The notes under the pieces: generated by a model
Databases searched by the model: none
Told to the model about the DNA's origin: nothing
What the model saw: only the letters and a program-made list of their open reading frames with translations
In this document: positions 26,499 to 36,215 of the stretch, piece after piece
Layout: each line of letters starts with the position of its first letter
Numbering within the stretch: position 1 is the first letter of the stretch
Program-made: the position numbers and the translations under genes
NCBI RefSeq assembly: GCF_004194535.1
Contig: NZ_CP025781.1
Span: 3,224,001-3,288,000 of the forward strand
From: Iodobacter fluviatilis
GTDB taxonomy: Bacteria; Pseudomonadota; Gammaproteobacteria; Burkholderiales; Chitinibacteraceae
Length of the DNA stretch: 64,000 bases
Direction: 5' to 3'

Positions 26499-28825
26499 TT
26501 ATGGGGTTTCTTAGTGGGATTGGCTAGCTTCTTTGTGGCGGGGGCTTTGGCGGCGATATCGGTCGCTTTTTTATTGGCGATGGCCTGTGCAGCAAGTTGT
26601 TTCTTTTGCTTGGCAGCCGCTTCTGCTGCGCTTTTCTGTTGTTCAGCTGCAGCTTTTTGTTTGACTAAAATTTGCTCTTTTAGGCTGGCGTAATCGATAT
26701 GATATTCAGGGGCATTGATTGCTCCTGATAATTGGATCGGTAGTTTTAGGCCAGCTAAACCCTTAAGCTCGGGTACTTTGGGATTGGCGCTAGCGTGCAT
26801 ATTGTAATCAATCGCATTGCTGTTCAGGTCTAAAGTGCCGCCGCCGTTTAGTTTTAAAATGCCAGCTGTAAGGTCTAGATCGCTATTGCTGGCAACACCG
26901 TGTTTTAAGGTAAGGGTGGACCGTAGCTCACTAAAGCTTGTTTTAGCGTTTGAATTAGCGGGTGGGGTGGGCTCGCCATTCATTAGGCTGATTTGGCGGC
27001 TGGTGGTGCGTAGCAAGGCTTCAAGATCAACTCCGCGAATAGCCCCTTGGTTGAGCAGTAAACGCACATTGCCACCTGCGGTGCGGCGTAAATCGCTAAG
27101 CTGATTGCCAACGGCTGAAACATCCAGATCAACGTGACCACGGCCTTCAAAACGGCTGGTATCAAATACATCGGCTAGGAGTGCGTTGATATTCATGTTG
27201 GCAAGCTTTTGCTGAACACGGAAAGAAGCGTTTTTTCGATTGGCATCTACTTCTAAGCTGCCTGATAGCTGGCCTTCATAAAGCATAGCTGCGAGCGGGT
27301 TTAGATTTAATTTACGGTTTTTGGCCGCAAATTGTAAAGATATATCATTGATATGCAGTTTTTGTAACACTAGTTCGCTAATCTTTAGATTACCGCTGGC
27401 ATCTAAATTATTGAGCCACCAAAAATCAAAAGGTTTATCTGGATTAACTGTTTTTGCCCCTGCGGCCACTACGGGCAAATAGGGTGATAAATCTAGTTTG
27501 TGTAAATCCACATCAACGGCGTAGTGGGGATGAACAAAGTCGCTCACATCTATCGTGGCTTTAATTGGCGATTTATCCAGCTGGCCTTGGCTGGAAAGGC
27601 TAAGCGTTTCTGCCTGCAAATTAAGCGTGCCTTCGCCTTTTAGATCTAAGCCAATTGCGCCGCGTGGCAAATTACGGTTGGTGTAGCTACCGCTTAAGCT
27701 ATAGGCGGGTAATCTAGCAATGCTGCCTTTTAGTAGCTCTAGCGGGCTGGCAAAAGAGAGGGCTAGGTTTTGTTCTGGGCTATTGATTCTTACTTCAAAG
27801 CGGGCTAAATCGGTGCGCAGCAGGCCTTGCTGCATGCCAGATAAAGTAGGGATGGTGGCTTTAGCACTAAGCTGGCCGCTTGGGCTTTGCATACCCACAT
27901 TCAGCTTAAGGCGGTTTAGGCTGATGGCTTCTTTAGAGAACAAAATCTCTGGCACATCTAGCTCGCCTTTCCAGTGCTGGCCTGCGCGCTGGCCAGAGGC
28001 GGTTAGTTTTAGCTCGCCACCTTTAAAGCGCAGTGGCTGCCAGCCGTAGACTAAATTACCCACGGTACTGACTTTTACATCTTGTAGGCGTAATTCAGGT
28101 GAGCTGCCGCCTTTTTGCTCTAGCTCTAGTAGCAAATCAGCCACCAGCAAGCGATGATCTGCTTCGTGATAGCGCATAGCGGCCGTGGCACTCAAAGCGC
28201 CTTGCCATTGTACCGGTCTATCCTCATCGCCAATCAGTAGGATGCCATCCACATCCAAACGCCCTGCTTTAGGGTCTGATAGGTTTTTCATGGTGAGGTT
28301 AAGGCGGGAAAGGCGAATGCTTTCACCCAAAAATTCATCTGAAAGCTTAAATGCCGCCTCATTAAAGTGCACTGTATCAAGCGAGAAACTCAGCTCCTGA
28401 GTTTGCGATTTAGGTGTAAGTAGGTCTTCAAAATTATACGTGCCGTCTTCGCGGCGAATTACATTGAGCTCTGGCTTTTCAAAATCTAGTGCTTTAATTG
28501 TCCCTTTGCCGAATAGTAATGGCCACAGGCTAAGCTCTACACGTACACGATCAGCGTGGGAGAAGATATCTTTTTGGCTAGGCTCGGTAAGGGTGACATC
28601 ATCTAGCAGCAGTGCTGGCTGTGGTAGCAAGACAAAACGCGCATCACCCCGTATGGTGAGTTGGCGCTGTGTGTCTTTTTCCAGCATGCTGGAAAGCTCA
28701 CTTTTGATTAGATCAAAAGAAATAAAATAGGGCAGCGTGCCAAGCAGGGTCACAATCATGACGAGCAAAAGCAGGCAAATTCTGAAAGGGCGAGAGTGTC
28801 GCCAATCTATGTGAGGACGGTGCAT
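26495..28825 (-). CDS. AsmA-family outer-membrane biogenesis protein
   Basis: 776-residue AsmA/TamB-like protein: one N-terminal membrane helix (residues ~14-34, ICLLLLVMIVTLLGTLPYF), then a long periplasmic beta-rich body made of repeating strands, with the AsmA C-terminal block around SAVGNQLSDLRRTAGGNVRL. The last ~60 residues are an Ala/Lys/Gln-rich tail (KQKAAAEQQKSAAEAAAKQ). AsmA-like proteins bridge the periplasm and help move phospholipids to the outer membrane. It sits upstream of mutY, an arrangement seen in many betaproteobacteria. Confidence 0.85.
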   Translation of the reverse strand: MHRPHIDWRHSRPFRICLLLLVMIVTLLGTLPYFISFDLIKSELSSMLEKDTQRQLTIRGDARFVLLPQPALLLDDVTLTEPSQKDIFSHADRVRVELSLWPLLFGKGTIKALDFEKPELNVIRREDGTYNFEDLLTPKSQTQELSFSLDTVHFNEAAFKLSDEFLGESIRLSRLNLTMKNLSDPKAGRLDVDGILLIGDEDRPVQWQGALSATAAMRYHEADHRLLVADLLLELEQKGGSSPELRLQDVKVSTVGNLVYGWQPLRFKGGELKLTASGQRAGQHWKGELDVPEILFSKEAISLNRLKLNVGMQSPSGQLSAKATIPTLSGMQQGLLRTDLARFEVRINSPEQNLALSFASPLELLKGSIARLPAYSLSGSYTNRNLPRGAIGLDLKGEGTLNLQAETLSLSSQGQLDKSPIKATIDVSDFVHPHYAVDVDLHKLDLSPYLPVVAAGAKTVNPDKPFDFWWLNNLDASGNLKISELVLQKLHINDISLQFAAKNRKLNLNPLAAMLYEGQLSGSLEVDANRKNASFRVQQKLANMNINALLADVFDTSRFEGRGHVDLDVSAVGNQLSDLRRTAGGNVRLLLNQGAIRGVDLEALLRTTSRQISLMNGEPTPPANSNAKTSFSELRSTLTLKHGVASNSDLDLTAGILKLNGGGTLDLNSNAIDYNMHASANPKVPELKGLAGLKLPIQLSGAINAPEYHIDYASLKEQILVKQKAAAEQQKSAAEAAAKQKKQLAAQAIANKKATDIAAKAPATKKLANPTKKPHK

Positions 28826-29054
28826 AGCGGGATTATCCCGAAGACTTGGATTAATTTCAAAGTTAAGATTGATCTTATTGCGTTAAAAAGCACGGCATAA
28901 GCCAGATTAAGGTGGTATTTTTTCCCTATTTCTTGGTGCGTATTGGCTTTGGAACGGCATTTGTGATGTTAAATCAGTAGCTTTGCTTTGCGGCGATCTG
29001 GCCTATGTATTTAGGCTTTGTATTAATAATAATTTTCACACCTATGAGGAATAT

Positions 29055-29462
29055 ATGGCACAAACTACAGAAATTAAGGTTCGCGGTTACCATTTAGATT
29101 TATATGGTCATGTGAATAACGCACGTTATTTAGAATTTTTGGAAGAAGCACGTTGGGCATTGGTTGACGAAAGTGGTGGTTTTGAATGGTTTACCAGCGA
29201 GCGTTTAGCCTTGGTTATTAGTCGCGTTGATATCCGTTATAAACGCCCTGCCACAATGGGCGATGTGCTAAAAATTGAAACTCGATTAACGCATATAGGT
29301 GAAAAAGAAGGCATTATTAATCAGCGTATCTTGCGTTTAGATAACGATAAATTAGTGGCTGAAGCGGATGTGACATTTGCGGTGATTAGCGCTAAATCGC
29401 CTGGCGCTTTGCCACTAGAGGGCGAGCTGGCGGAGCGTTTGCAAGGGATGATGCATGTTTAA
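29055..29462 (+). CDS. acyl-CoA thioesterase (hotdog fold)
   Basis: 135 residues of 4-hydroxybenzoyl-CoA thioesterase/YbgC-like hotdog fold. The active-site stretch is YHLDLYGHVNNARYLEFLEE (aspartate plus HVNN), followed by RVDIRYKRPATMGDVL, both hallmarks. ATG 29055 is chosen because GAGGAA lies 7 bp before it; the longer upstream frame has no ribosome site. The next gene (lipoprotein) starts 8 bp before this stop, so they are coupled. Substrate unknown. Confidence 0.85.
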   Translation: MAQTTEIKVRGYHLDLYGHVNNARYLEFLEEARWALVDESGGFEWFTSERLALVISRVDIRYKRPATMGDVLKIETRLTHIGEKEGIINQRILRLDNDKLVAEADVTFAVISAKSPGALPLEGELAERLQGMMHV

Positions 29463-29913
29463 ACAATGCATCAAACTTCTTGCCTGCTTGGGGCTGTTGC
29501 TTGGGTTGGCTGCTTGCGGCAGCTTGCCTACAGATTTAGAAAAGCCAACGGTGAGTTTGGCTGGAATCAGCGTGGCTGAGGTGAGCCTGCTAGAGCAGCA
29601 ATTTATTTTAAACTTACGGGTAAATAATCCTAATAATATTGATATTCCATTAAATGGGCTAAATATCAATTTAGAGGTCAATGACAAACCCTTTGCAAAT
29701 GGGGTTTCTAATGAGGCAACCACGCTGCCGCGCTTGGGATCGGCGGTGGTCAAACTGCGTGTCAGTACATCTCTAGCCACTTTTATCCAACAATTTAATG
29801 TTCTGCAAGCAAGTGGCAAGCCAATCGCCTATCGTATTAAAGGTAAACTGTTCCTACCTTTACGTCCGGATGGCATAAGCTTTGAACGTCAAGGGGAAGT
29901 GGTTTTACCCTGA
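29455..29913 (+). CDS. LEA type 2 family lipoprotein
   Basis: 152 residues with a lipoprotein signal peptide ending in the lipobox LAAC (cysteine 21), then one LEA14/WHy-type beta-sandwich (VSLLEQQFILNLRVNNPNNI, PLNGLNINLEVNDKPFANG). Serine after the cysteine region gives no inner-membrane retention signal, so outer-membrane sorting is likely. Starts inside the thioesterase gene. Function of bacterial LEA2 lipoproteins is unclear. Confidence 0.8.
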   Translation: MFKQCIKLLACLGLLLGLAACGSLPTDLEKPTVSLAGISVAEVSLLEQQFILNLRVNNPNNIDIPLNGLNINLEVNDKPFANGVSNEATTLPRLGSAVVKLRVSTSLATFIQQFNVLQASGKPIAYRIKGKLFLPLRPDGISFERQGEVVLP

Positions 29914-29977
29914 CTAACTTGATTACCCCAAAAACGAGTGAGAGGCTAGACCTGATCTGCAAGCGAGGCCACAGACA

Positions 29978-30000
29978 AAATAGGCCGTTAGGCCTTATTT
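29978..30000 (+). terminator. terminator after LEA lipoprotein gene
   Basis: AAATAGGCC / GGCCTTATTT stem with a GTTA loop and T-rich right arm, 65 bp after the lipoprotein stop and before the next gene. Confidence 0.6.
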
Positions 30001-30058
30001 GCAGTGCCGACAAGGGCTAGTTTCTAACTAGGTTTGGAATTAAATTGGAAAGAGAGCA

Positions 30059-30664
30059 ATGAGTGATCATGCTACACCTGCCGCCACACACGACGAGCAC
30101 ACAGTGAATGGTGAGCCTAGCCCCTCCTTTATGCAAAAAAACCGTTTAGCACTCATGATTGGCGGCGGTTTTTTTGGATTTTTGTTGGTGCTGATTATTG
30201 GCATTGCGATTGGGATGACCAAGCGTAATTTTGAAAGAGCGCAATACGTTGAGCAAATTGCTCGCCTGAAGGTTTCTTTTGAAGAAACCATCGAGACGCG
30301 TAAAGAGCTTGAGGAAAGAATCTCCGAGTTAAAAAAAGAAGTAAAAGAAAAGAAAATTGAAGTAGAAGAGCTAGAAGTCAAAGTAGAAGACTTAGAACGG
30401 CGTGGCGGCGGCGCAAAAGCCACTGGCGCAGCAGAACACGACGCAGCTGCTGCGCCAGCGGCAACGCATGGTGAAGCCGCAGGCGCGGATATCAAACCCG
30501 CAGGTGGTGGTTATGTGAAGTTTGGTGGCGGAGACTGCGTCTTACCCGCAGGCGGAGGCAAGGGCAGTGCAGCGTGGAAGGAATGCGTTAACCAAAATCG
30601 CAGTGCTCAGGGCAAACCTGCCGAAGCACCTGCTGAGCCTGCAGCCAAGCCGAGCGGGCACTAA
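30059..30664 (+). CDS. single-pass membrane protein with coiled coil
   Basis: 201 residues, not recognised as a known family. A short cytoplasmic N-terminus is followed by one membrane helix (about 30-52, LMIGGGFFGFLLVLIIGIAIG), a charged coiled coil (about 55-115, repeating Glu/Lys heptads such as LKKEVKEKKIEVEELEVKVE), an Ala/Gly-rich linker, and a small C-terminal module with two cysteines (GGGDCVLPAGGG and WKECVNQ) that may form a disulfide outside the cell. GGAAAGAGAG precedes the ATG. The end overlaps the convergent kinase gene by 4 bp. Confidence 0.7.
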   Translation: MSDHATPAATHDEHTVNGEPSPSFMQKNRLALMIGGGFFGFLLVLIIGIAIGMTKRNFERAQYVEQIARLKVSFEETIETRKELEERISELKKEVKEKKIEVEELEVKVEDLERRGGGAKATGAAEHDAAAAPAATHGEAAGADIKPAGGGYVKFGGGDCVLPAGGGKGSAAWKECVNQNRSAQGKPAEAPAEPAAKPSGH

Positions 30665-31581
30665 GCCAAATACAGCGCTTGAATGCTTTCTAAATTGGGC
30701 GGGCTTGCGCCGTGTTGCATGCAGGCCGCTGCGCCGCTGGCGATAGCAAAGCGTAAATGTTCGCCCGCTTCGCGCCCTGGCCAAGTCATCATGCTATAAA
30801 TTAGTCCGCCGATTGAGGCGTCCCCAGCCCCTACCGTATCGGCTACATTTATCTCAATTGCTGCGCTGATTACGATGGTGTTGGGTGTGATTAAAGATGC
30901 GCCGCCTGCGCCACGGGTATAGAGAATACTGGCCTGAGGGTTCCAACTGATGAGCGTTTTTAATGCTTGATCGATGTCTGCGCTGCGAAATAAGCCTGCC
31001 AAGTCTTCATCAGATACCTTGATCACATCGGCTAGCTGGCTCATGGCTTTGAATGTTGCGTCGTACTCTTGATCCATCAAAATTCTAAAGTTGGGGTCGT
31101 AGCTGATTTTAACTCCGAGCTGCTTAAGTTCCATCGCTAGGGCGAGTAAGCGTTTGCCTAAGGGCTGGCGCGCTAAGCTGATGCCACCGAAGTGCACCCA
31201 GCTGACTGCGCTTTGCCAGCCGACAGGGAGGGCTTCTGGGGCAAAATACAAATCTGCTGAGTCTTCACCAATAAAGAAATATTGCGGTGGATGGCTAGCT
31301 GGCACAATCGCCAGCAAGGGTGACTTATCTAGCTGCTGTAAAAAGCGCACATCTAAACCCGCTTGGCTCGATGCTTGGTATAAATCTTGGCCAAAACAAT
31401 CCTTACTGATTGCCCCAGCAAAAGCACTTGCTACGCCTAAGCTAGCGAGCACGCGGCTGACATTCCAAGTAGAGCCGCCCACTTTACTTTGCCAATGGTT
31501 GCCTTCGGTTTTAATCATATCGGTGAGGGCTTCCCCAGCAGCAATAAAGCGGGGCAGAGGACGAATGCTAGGCTGATTCAT
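30661..31581 (-). CDS. frcK: PfkB-family sugar kinase (fructokinase-like)
   Basis: 306-residue ribokinase/PfkB-family kinase. N-terminal GxxxxD segment (FIAAGEALTDMI), KVGGSTWNVSRVLASLG, and the C-terminal catalytic signature DTVGAGDASIGGLI with the base aspartate. As the last gene of the ABC operon it probably phosphorylates the imported sugar. The operon resembles frcBCAK of rhizobia, so fructose is the likely substrate, but ribose or another pentose/hexose cannot be excluded from sequence. Short gap (39 bp) to the ROK gene. Confidence 0.78.
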   Translation of the reverse strand: MNQPSIRPLPRFIAAGEALTDMIKTEGNHWQSKVGGSTWNVSRVLASLGVASAFAGAISKDCFGQDLYQASSQAGLDVRFLQQLDKSPLLAIVPASHPPQYFFIGEDSADLYFAPEALPVGWQSAVSWVHFGGISLARQPLGKRLLALAMELKQLGVKISYDPNFRILMDQEYDATFKAMSQLADVIKVSDEDLAGLFRSADIDQALKTLISWNPQASILYTRGAGGASLITPNTIVISAAIEINVADTVGAGDASIGGLIYSMMTWPGREAGEHLRFAIASGAAACMQHGASPPNLESIQALYLA

Positions 31582-31620
31582 GATGTTCTTTTTGAGTTTT
31601 AAATAGATTAAGTCGTGGTT

Positions 31621-32856
31621 TTACAGGGCGTCGTCTAGTTTTAAAAACAGATCTCGATCAGGGGCAAAGTTGGCGTAGAGCGGCAGCAGCGCGCCGCCTA
31701 GCGCTCTGGCATCCGAACCTATAGTGCCAGCGAATACCTGCGGTGCAACAATGCCTTCCCAGTTGAAATCTTGCATGGCGGCTTCTACAGCCACAATCAG
31801 CGCTTCTTTTACGGCGCTGCAAAAGCAGCCATCTAAAATCACGCCTTCTAAATCGAGTAGGCAAGTGCTATTGAGCATGGCAAAGGCGATAGGAGGGGCT
31901 GTTTCTGCAATCCATGCTTGGGTGTGGGGCCAGTATTCTGGGCTAGCAGCACGCTCATCGCTGGTGGCGCGGCCATCTAAGCCTGCGGTAATAAACCGGC
32001 TTTCTAGTTTAAATAACGATGCCACATTTAATAGCTGCGGGCTGTGTTTGCCGCCGCCGTTTAGCCCCAGCGGCAAAGAACCTAAGGCCCCTGCATTACC
32101 ATGCTTGCCCAAATGTAAGTGGCTATCAAGCACTAAGCCGCCGCCAATAAAGGTATCTACAAATACGTAAACAAAGTTACGCATATCACGCCCGCGCCCT
32201 GCTACTAATTCGGCCACGCAGGCGGCGGTGGTGTCCTTTAGCGTTTGCACCGGCAAGCCCGTTAGCGTGGCAATTTCTTCTTTAAGTTGAAAGCGCTCCC
32301 AGCGTGCTACCACATCGGCATCAAGGCCGAGTAGCTGTTGCCAGCCACCCATATGTAGTGGTGCAGCAATGCCGATGCCTTGTACGCGCTCCCATAGTTT
32401 GGGGCTGAGCTTGTGTTTGATTTTGGCTAGGCACTGGCTGATATGCCCCAAAATCTGATTTGGATCGGCAAAGTCATAGCTTAAATTCCAGCGTTCGCGC
32501 ACCGCGCCGCTAAAATCTACCAGCAAAATATCTAAGCTGCGTCGCCCCACTTTTACCCCAATTGCAAACGCCCCATCGGGGTTGAGCACAAGAGGAACCG
32601 AGGGCTGGCCTACCTTGCCGCGCTGCGGGGTTTTTTTGATGAGCAGCTCGTCATCGAGCAAACGCTTGGTGATCAGTGAAATAGCTTGCGCCGTTAAGTG
32701 GGTTAATCTAGCGATTTCTGCTCCAGAGATCTGGCCATTAAGGCGAATGGCTTGCAGCACAACGCGCTCGTTATACTGACGCATTCCCCCTTGTGAAGAG
32801 CCTCTGGGCTTGAGCTTGCTCGCAGCGGTGCTGCTGTTATCCGGCGAGAGGCTCAC
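31621..32856 (-). CDS. ROK-family transcriptional repressor
   Basis: 411 residues: N-terminal winged helix (about 25-85, RLNGQISGAEIARLTHLTAQ) and a C-terminal ROK sugar-kinase-like domain (YVFVDTFIGGGLVLD, AGALGSLPLG). The usual zinc-binding cysteine cluster of ROK proteins is not visible. It starts with GTG after AAGGAG, inside the end of the mutarotase gene (20-bp overlap). Position inside the sugar ABC operon makes it the likely local repressor, probably acting at the palindromes upstream of the binding-protein gene. Confidence 0.82.
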   Translation of the reverse strand: MSLSPDNSSTAASKLKPRGSSQGGMRQYNERVVLQAIRLNGQISGAEIARLTHLTAQAISLITKRLLDDELLIKKTPQRGKVGQPSVPLVLNPDGAFAIGVKVGRRSLDILLVDFSGAVRERWNLSYDFADPNQILGHISQCLAKIKHKLSPKLWERVQGIGIAAPLHMGGWQQLLGLDADVVARWERFQLKEEIATLTGLPVQTLKDTTAACVAELVAGRGRDMRNFVYVFVDTFIGGGLVLDSHLHLGKHGNAGALGSLPLGLNGGGKHSPQLLNVASLFKLESRFITAGLDGRATSDERAASPEYWPHTQAWIAETAPPIAFAMLNSTCLLDLEGVILDGCFCSAVKEALIVAVEAAMQDFNWEGIVAPQVFAGTIGSDARALGGALLPLYANFAPDRDLFLKLDDAL

Positions 32857-33292
32857 AAATCACTCCTTTTTTTAAGATGAAATTGCCGTAAGGCTGTAAT
32901 TCACCGGTTAAAACAATGGCATAAGCTTGCTTGACTCGCTCATAGAAAGCAAATCGCTCTAATGCCTCGTATTGCCCTGCTAAGGCATGGCCTGCATCGT
33001 TTAGCTCGCGGATGATTTGTTTTTGTAATGCGCTGCACCAGCCTGTGGTTTGGTGGCTAACTTGCATATAGGCAATGGGTTGGCTTACGTCTTGATCTAG
33101 GGGCAGTAGGCTGATAATCGCTGTTATTACACGGGCAACCCCCTCGCCAGAAAGATAAATCAATGGCTTGCCTACGGCCAGTGAGGCGGCGGTAAAGTTT
33201 GCATCGGCGATCACAATCTCATCGCCATGCCCCATTTCGGCTAATACCTTAAGTAATTCAGGCGTGAGGAGCGGATCTATTCCTTTTAGCAT
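32837..33292 (-). CDS. RbsD/FucU-family sugar mutarotase
   Basis: 151 residues of the RbsD/FucU fold (MLKGIDPLLTPELLKVLAEM at the start, GHGDEIVIADANF, and a C-terminal YGNFILKKGV). These enzymes interconvert anomers of free sugars such as ribose or fucose so the kinase or transporter gets the right form. The MGHGDEIVIADANFP-type motif is closer to FucU than to RbsD. In the operon between the ATPase and the repressor. Confidence 0.85.
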   Translation of the reverse strand: MLKGIDPLLTPELLKVLAEMGHGDEIVIADANFTAASLAVGKPLIYLSGEGVARVITAIISLLPLDQDVSQPIAYMQVSHQTTGWCSALQKQIIRELNDAGHALAGQYEALERFAFYERVKQAYAIVLTGELQPYGNFILKKGVICEPLAG

Positions 33293-33310
33293 GTTATTTC
33301 TCCTGTCCAG

Positions 33311-34117
33311 CTAGTGGGCCAACCATTCAGCGGGAATATCTTCTGGCTTCATGGCACCAGTCATTACCGCTACGGCATCACTCATGGTGATGGCCTTAGG
33401 GTTGAGTACGGCAGCTCTGCGCCCTAAGCGGGCAACGTGGATGCGATCGGCTATTTCAAACACATGTGGCATATTGTGGCTGATTAGCACCACGGGTAAG
33501 CCTCGGTCGCGCACATTGCGGATTAGTTCTAGTACCATATTGCCTTCTTTTACCCCCAGTGCTGCGGTGGGCTCATCCATGATGACCACGTGGCGGGCAA
33601 AGGCGGCCGCGCGTGCCACAGCCACCCCTTGACGCTGGCCGCCTGATAGCGTCTCTACCGCTTGAGTCATAGAGCGGATACCGATTTTTAGCTCCTGCAT
33701 ATAGGCGATGCTGTCATTTAACATGCGCTTTTTATCTAAAAACCCCAGGCTGCCCAATAAGCCAGTACGGCGGATTTCTCTGCCCATAAATAAGTTTTCT
33801 GCAATAGTCATGGCGGGGGCAACGGCTAGGTCTTGGTAAACGGTTTCGATGCCTGCACGGCGGGCTTCGATTGGGCTTTTAAAGCAAACACTTTGCCCAT
33901 CCAAAAAAATATCACCACTATCGGGCGTAATCGCGCCTGATAAAGCCTTAATCAGGGAGGATTTGCCCGCACCATTATCCCCAATAACCGCAAGAATTTC
34001 CCCTGCGCGTAGTTCGAAATCAGCGCCATCTAAGGCGGTAACTTGGCCGTAGCGTTTCACTAAGCCTTTGGCTTGAATCACCAAAGGCAGGGCATTGTGT
34101 TCTGGATGCGGGCTCAT
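33311..34117 (-). CDS. frcA: sugar ABC transporter ATP-binding protein (FrcA-like)
   Basis: 268-residue single-domain ABC ATPase: Walker A GDNGAGKSS, Q-loop, signature LSGGQRQGVAVARA, Walker B VVIMDEPTAALG and the switch histidine in VVLISHNMPHV. A single domain (not the duplicated RbsA/MglA type) is characteristic of FrcA. Start codon overlaps the permease stop by one base (TAATG). Forms the motor of the importer. Confidence 0.9.
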   Translation of the reverse strand: MSPHPEHNALPLVIQAKGLVKRYGQVTALDGADFELRAGEILAVIGDNGAGKSSLIKALSGAITPDSGDIFLDGQSVCFKSPIEARRAGIETVYQDLAVAPAMTIAENLFMGREIRRTGLLGSLGFLDKKRMLNDSIAYMQELKIGIRSMTQAVETLSGGQRQGVAVARAAAFARHVVIMDEPTAALGVKEGNMVLELIRNVRDRGLPVVLISHNMPHVFEIADRIHVARLGRRAAVLNPKAITMSDAVAVMTGAMKPEDIPAEWLAH

Positions 34118-35076
34118 TAGCGGCCACCTTTTCTGGAGAGTTGATCGGTAGCAACGGCAAGAATCACCAAAATGCCGGTAATGAGAATTTGATAAACCGA
34201 TGAAACCCCCATCAAGGTAAGGCCATTACGAAACACACCCACAATCATTGCGCCAATTAAGGAGCCAAGTACCACGCCACGGCCACCAAATAAGCTGGTA
34301 CCACCCAGTACCACGGCGGTAATTGCATCTAGGTTTTCAGTCTGCCCCGCATTGGGGTCGCCCACACCAGTACGCGCCACAGATAAAAGCGATGCCACGC
34401 CGTAGCAAAGCCCCGCCAGCACATACACCATTAAAATCACTCTATGAGTGGGGATGCCGGTTAGGCGGGTAGCTTCTGGATTATTGCCAACGGCGTAAAT
34501 ATGCCGGCCTGCCGCAGTTTCTCGCAGCCAGATCCAGCTTAGTGCATAGCAAACCAGCATCAGTACCGTGCCATAGGCCACTTGGGTTTGGCCCAGATTA
34601 AAAGTGTTACCTAAAAAAGTCATGCTGGCGGGGAGATCGGTAATGGTTTGCGATCCTGAATAGAGCTGGGTAATTGCAAACGCAATATTCATCGTGCCTA
34701 AGGTCACAATAAACGGTGGCAGCTTAATCCGAGTAACCAGTAAGCCATTAAGCAGGCCAAAGCCAGCGGTAACCGTCAAACCCAGTCCGATGGCTAAGCT
34801 TGGGTGCAGGCCAAAATCATGCGCTACTTTGGTCATGACCACGCCACCAAGCGCCATTACCATGCCGCAGGATAGATCGATCCCAGCGGTAAGAATAATT
34901 AAGGTCTGGCCGATTGCAATTAACCCAACCACCATAATCTGCTGCAGTATCAGCGAAAAATTCGCCCCCGTAAAAAACTGCTCGCTTTGGAAAGAGAAAA
35001 ATGTGCAGGCGATTAAAAGTGCCAAAAATGGCCCTAAGGTGCCGATTGAAGGGATGTGTTCTTTCCAACTCGGCAT
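34117..35076 (-). CDS. frcC: sugar ABC transporter permease (FrcC/RbsC-like)
   Basis: Inner-membrane permease of the BPD_transp_2 family, about 319 residues with roughly ten helices; GIDLSCGMVMALGG, TGIPTHRVILMVYVLAG and FGGRGVVLGSLIGAMIVG are family motifs. ATG 35076 (MPSWKEHIPSIG) is chosen because AAGGAG lies 7 bp upstream; the longer frame to 35127 has no such site. Pairs with FrcA and the binding protein. Confidence 0.88.
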   Translation of the reverse strand: MPSWKEHIPSIGTLGPFLALLIACTFFSFQSEQFFTGANFSLILQQIMVVGLIAIGQTLIILTAGIDLSCGMVMALGGVVMTKVAHDFGLHPSLAIGLGLTVTAGFGLLNGLLVTRIKLPPFIVTLGTMNIAFAITQLYSGSQTITDLPASMTFLGNTFNLGQTQVAYGTVLMLVCYALSWIWLRETAAGRHIYAVGNNPEATRLTGIPTHRVILMVYVLAGLCYGVASLLSVARTGVGDPNAGQTENLDAITAVVLGGTSLFGGRGVVLGSLIGAMIVGVFRNGLTLMGVSSVYQILITGILVILAVATDQLSRKGGR

Positions 35077-35168
35077 ACAACGCTCCTTGGTGCTTTTTAA
35101 ATTGGATTGTTTAGAGCCGAGTGTCAAAAATTTTCTATAACGCTCAGGCTCTTATGATTAAGGCAGGA

Positions 35169-36164
35169 TTATTTATTGCCCCAGCACAGGTCCATGCCGG
35201 TTTTACTATCTTTGCTTTCAATGCCAGCCACAGGCTTGGCCGCAATCAGCATCACGCCGGTATCGGTGTAGCCAGCAGGTTTTTTACCGGTCTTGGCGTA
35301 TTCAATGCCCGCTGCTACACCCATTGCGGCCATTTTTAATGGGTATTGCTGCGAGGTGGCGGCGATTTTTCCATTCTTTAAATCTTTAATCCCTTGGCAT
35401 CCGCCATCTACGGAAACAATCAGTACGTTTTTTTCTTTACCGGCTTTTTTGAGCGCATTAAATGCGCCCGCTGCTGCTGGCTCGTTGATGGTGTAAACCA
35501 AATTGATATCAGGATTTTTTTGCAGGCAGTTTTCCATAGCCGTTTGGCCCTTGGCTTGATCGCCAAAGCTATCTGCCATACAGACCACATTGCTTGGTTT
35601 GGCTAATTCATTGTTTTTTGCATCAAAAGATTGCAGGCCAAAACCCTGCAAAAAACCATTGTGGCGCTGCGCACCTACGGGGTGGCCAGGAAAGAGATCT
35701 AAGGTGGCAATTTTGGCTGGCTTGCCTGCAAAAGTGGCTTTGGCGTATTCGCCGATCAAAACACCCGCTTTAAAGTTATCAGTGGCAAATAGGGCATCCG
35801 TTGCATCGGTGGGGTCTGTTGGGCTATCTAAGGCGATAATTAAAATACCTTTTTGTCGGGCTTTTTTAATGGTGGGCACAATGGCTTTGGAGTCATTTGG
35901 AGCAATCAGAATCGTTTTTGCCCCTGCCGCAATCATGTTCTCAATGGCAGTAACTTGGCCTGCGTTATCGCCATCGGCTTTACCAGCAGCCGAAAGTAGT
36001 TTTGCACCTTTGGCTTTAGCTTCGGCAACCGCGCCCTCTTTCATTTTGACAAAAAATGGATTGGTTTCAGTTTTGGTGACCAAGCCAATCACAGGTTCGT
36101 TAGCAAACACGGGTAGGGCCAAAGTCAGTGAGGCAAGGGCTATCGAGATACGGGTCTGCAACAT
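35169..36164 (-). CDS. frcB: periplasmic sugar-binding protein (FrcB-like)
   Basis: 331 residues: signal peptide (SIALASLTLALPVFA, cut near residue 21), then a class-I periplasmic binding fold (PVIGLVTKTETNPFFVKMKE, ILIAPNDSKAIVPTIKKA, LDSPTDPTDA, YTINEPAAAGAFNALKKAG, VSVDGGCQGI). Two C-terminal-half cysteines and one in DLCWGNK are present. GGAGAAAAG precedes the ATG. First gene of the operon; two dyads lie just upstream. Confidence 0.88.
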   Translation of the reverse strand: MLQTRISIALASLTLALPVFANEPVIGLVTKTETNPFFVKMKEGAVAEAKAKGAKLLSAAGKADGDNAGQVTAIENMIAAGAKTILIAPNDSKAIVPTIKKARQKGILIIALDSPTDPTDATDALFATDNFKAGVLIGEYAKATFAGKPAKIATLDLFPGHPVGAQRHNGFLQGFGLQSFDAKNNELAKPSNVVCMADSFGDQAKGQTAMENCLQKNPDINLVYTINEPAAAGAFNALKKAGKEKNVLIVSVDGGCQGIKDLKNGKIAATSQQYPLKMAAMGVAAGIEYAKTGKKPAGYTDTGVMLIAAKPVAGIESKDSKTGMDLCWGNK

Positions 36165-36215
36165 TTCTTTTCTCCAAGGGGTTTAGCCAAAAGGCATCAA
36201 GCCATTGATTTTTTA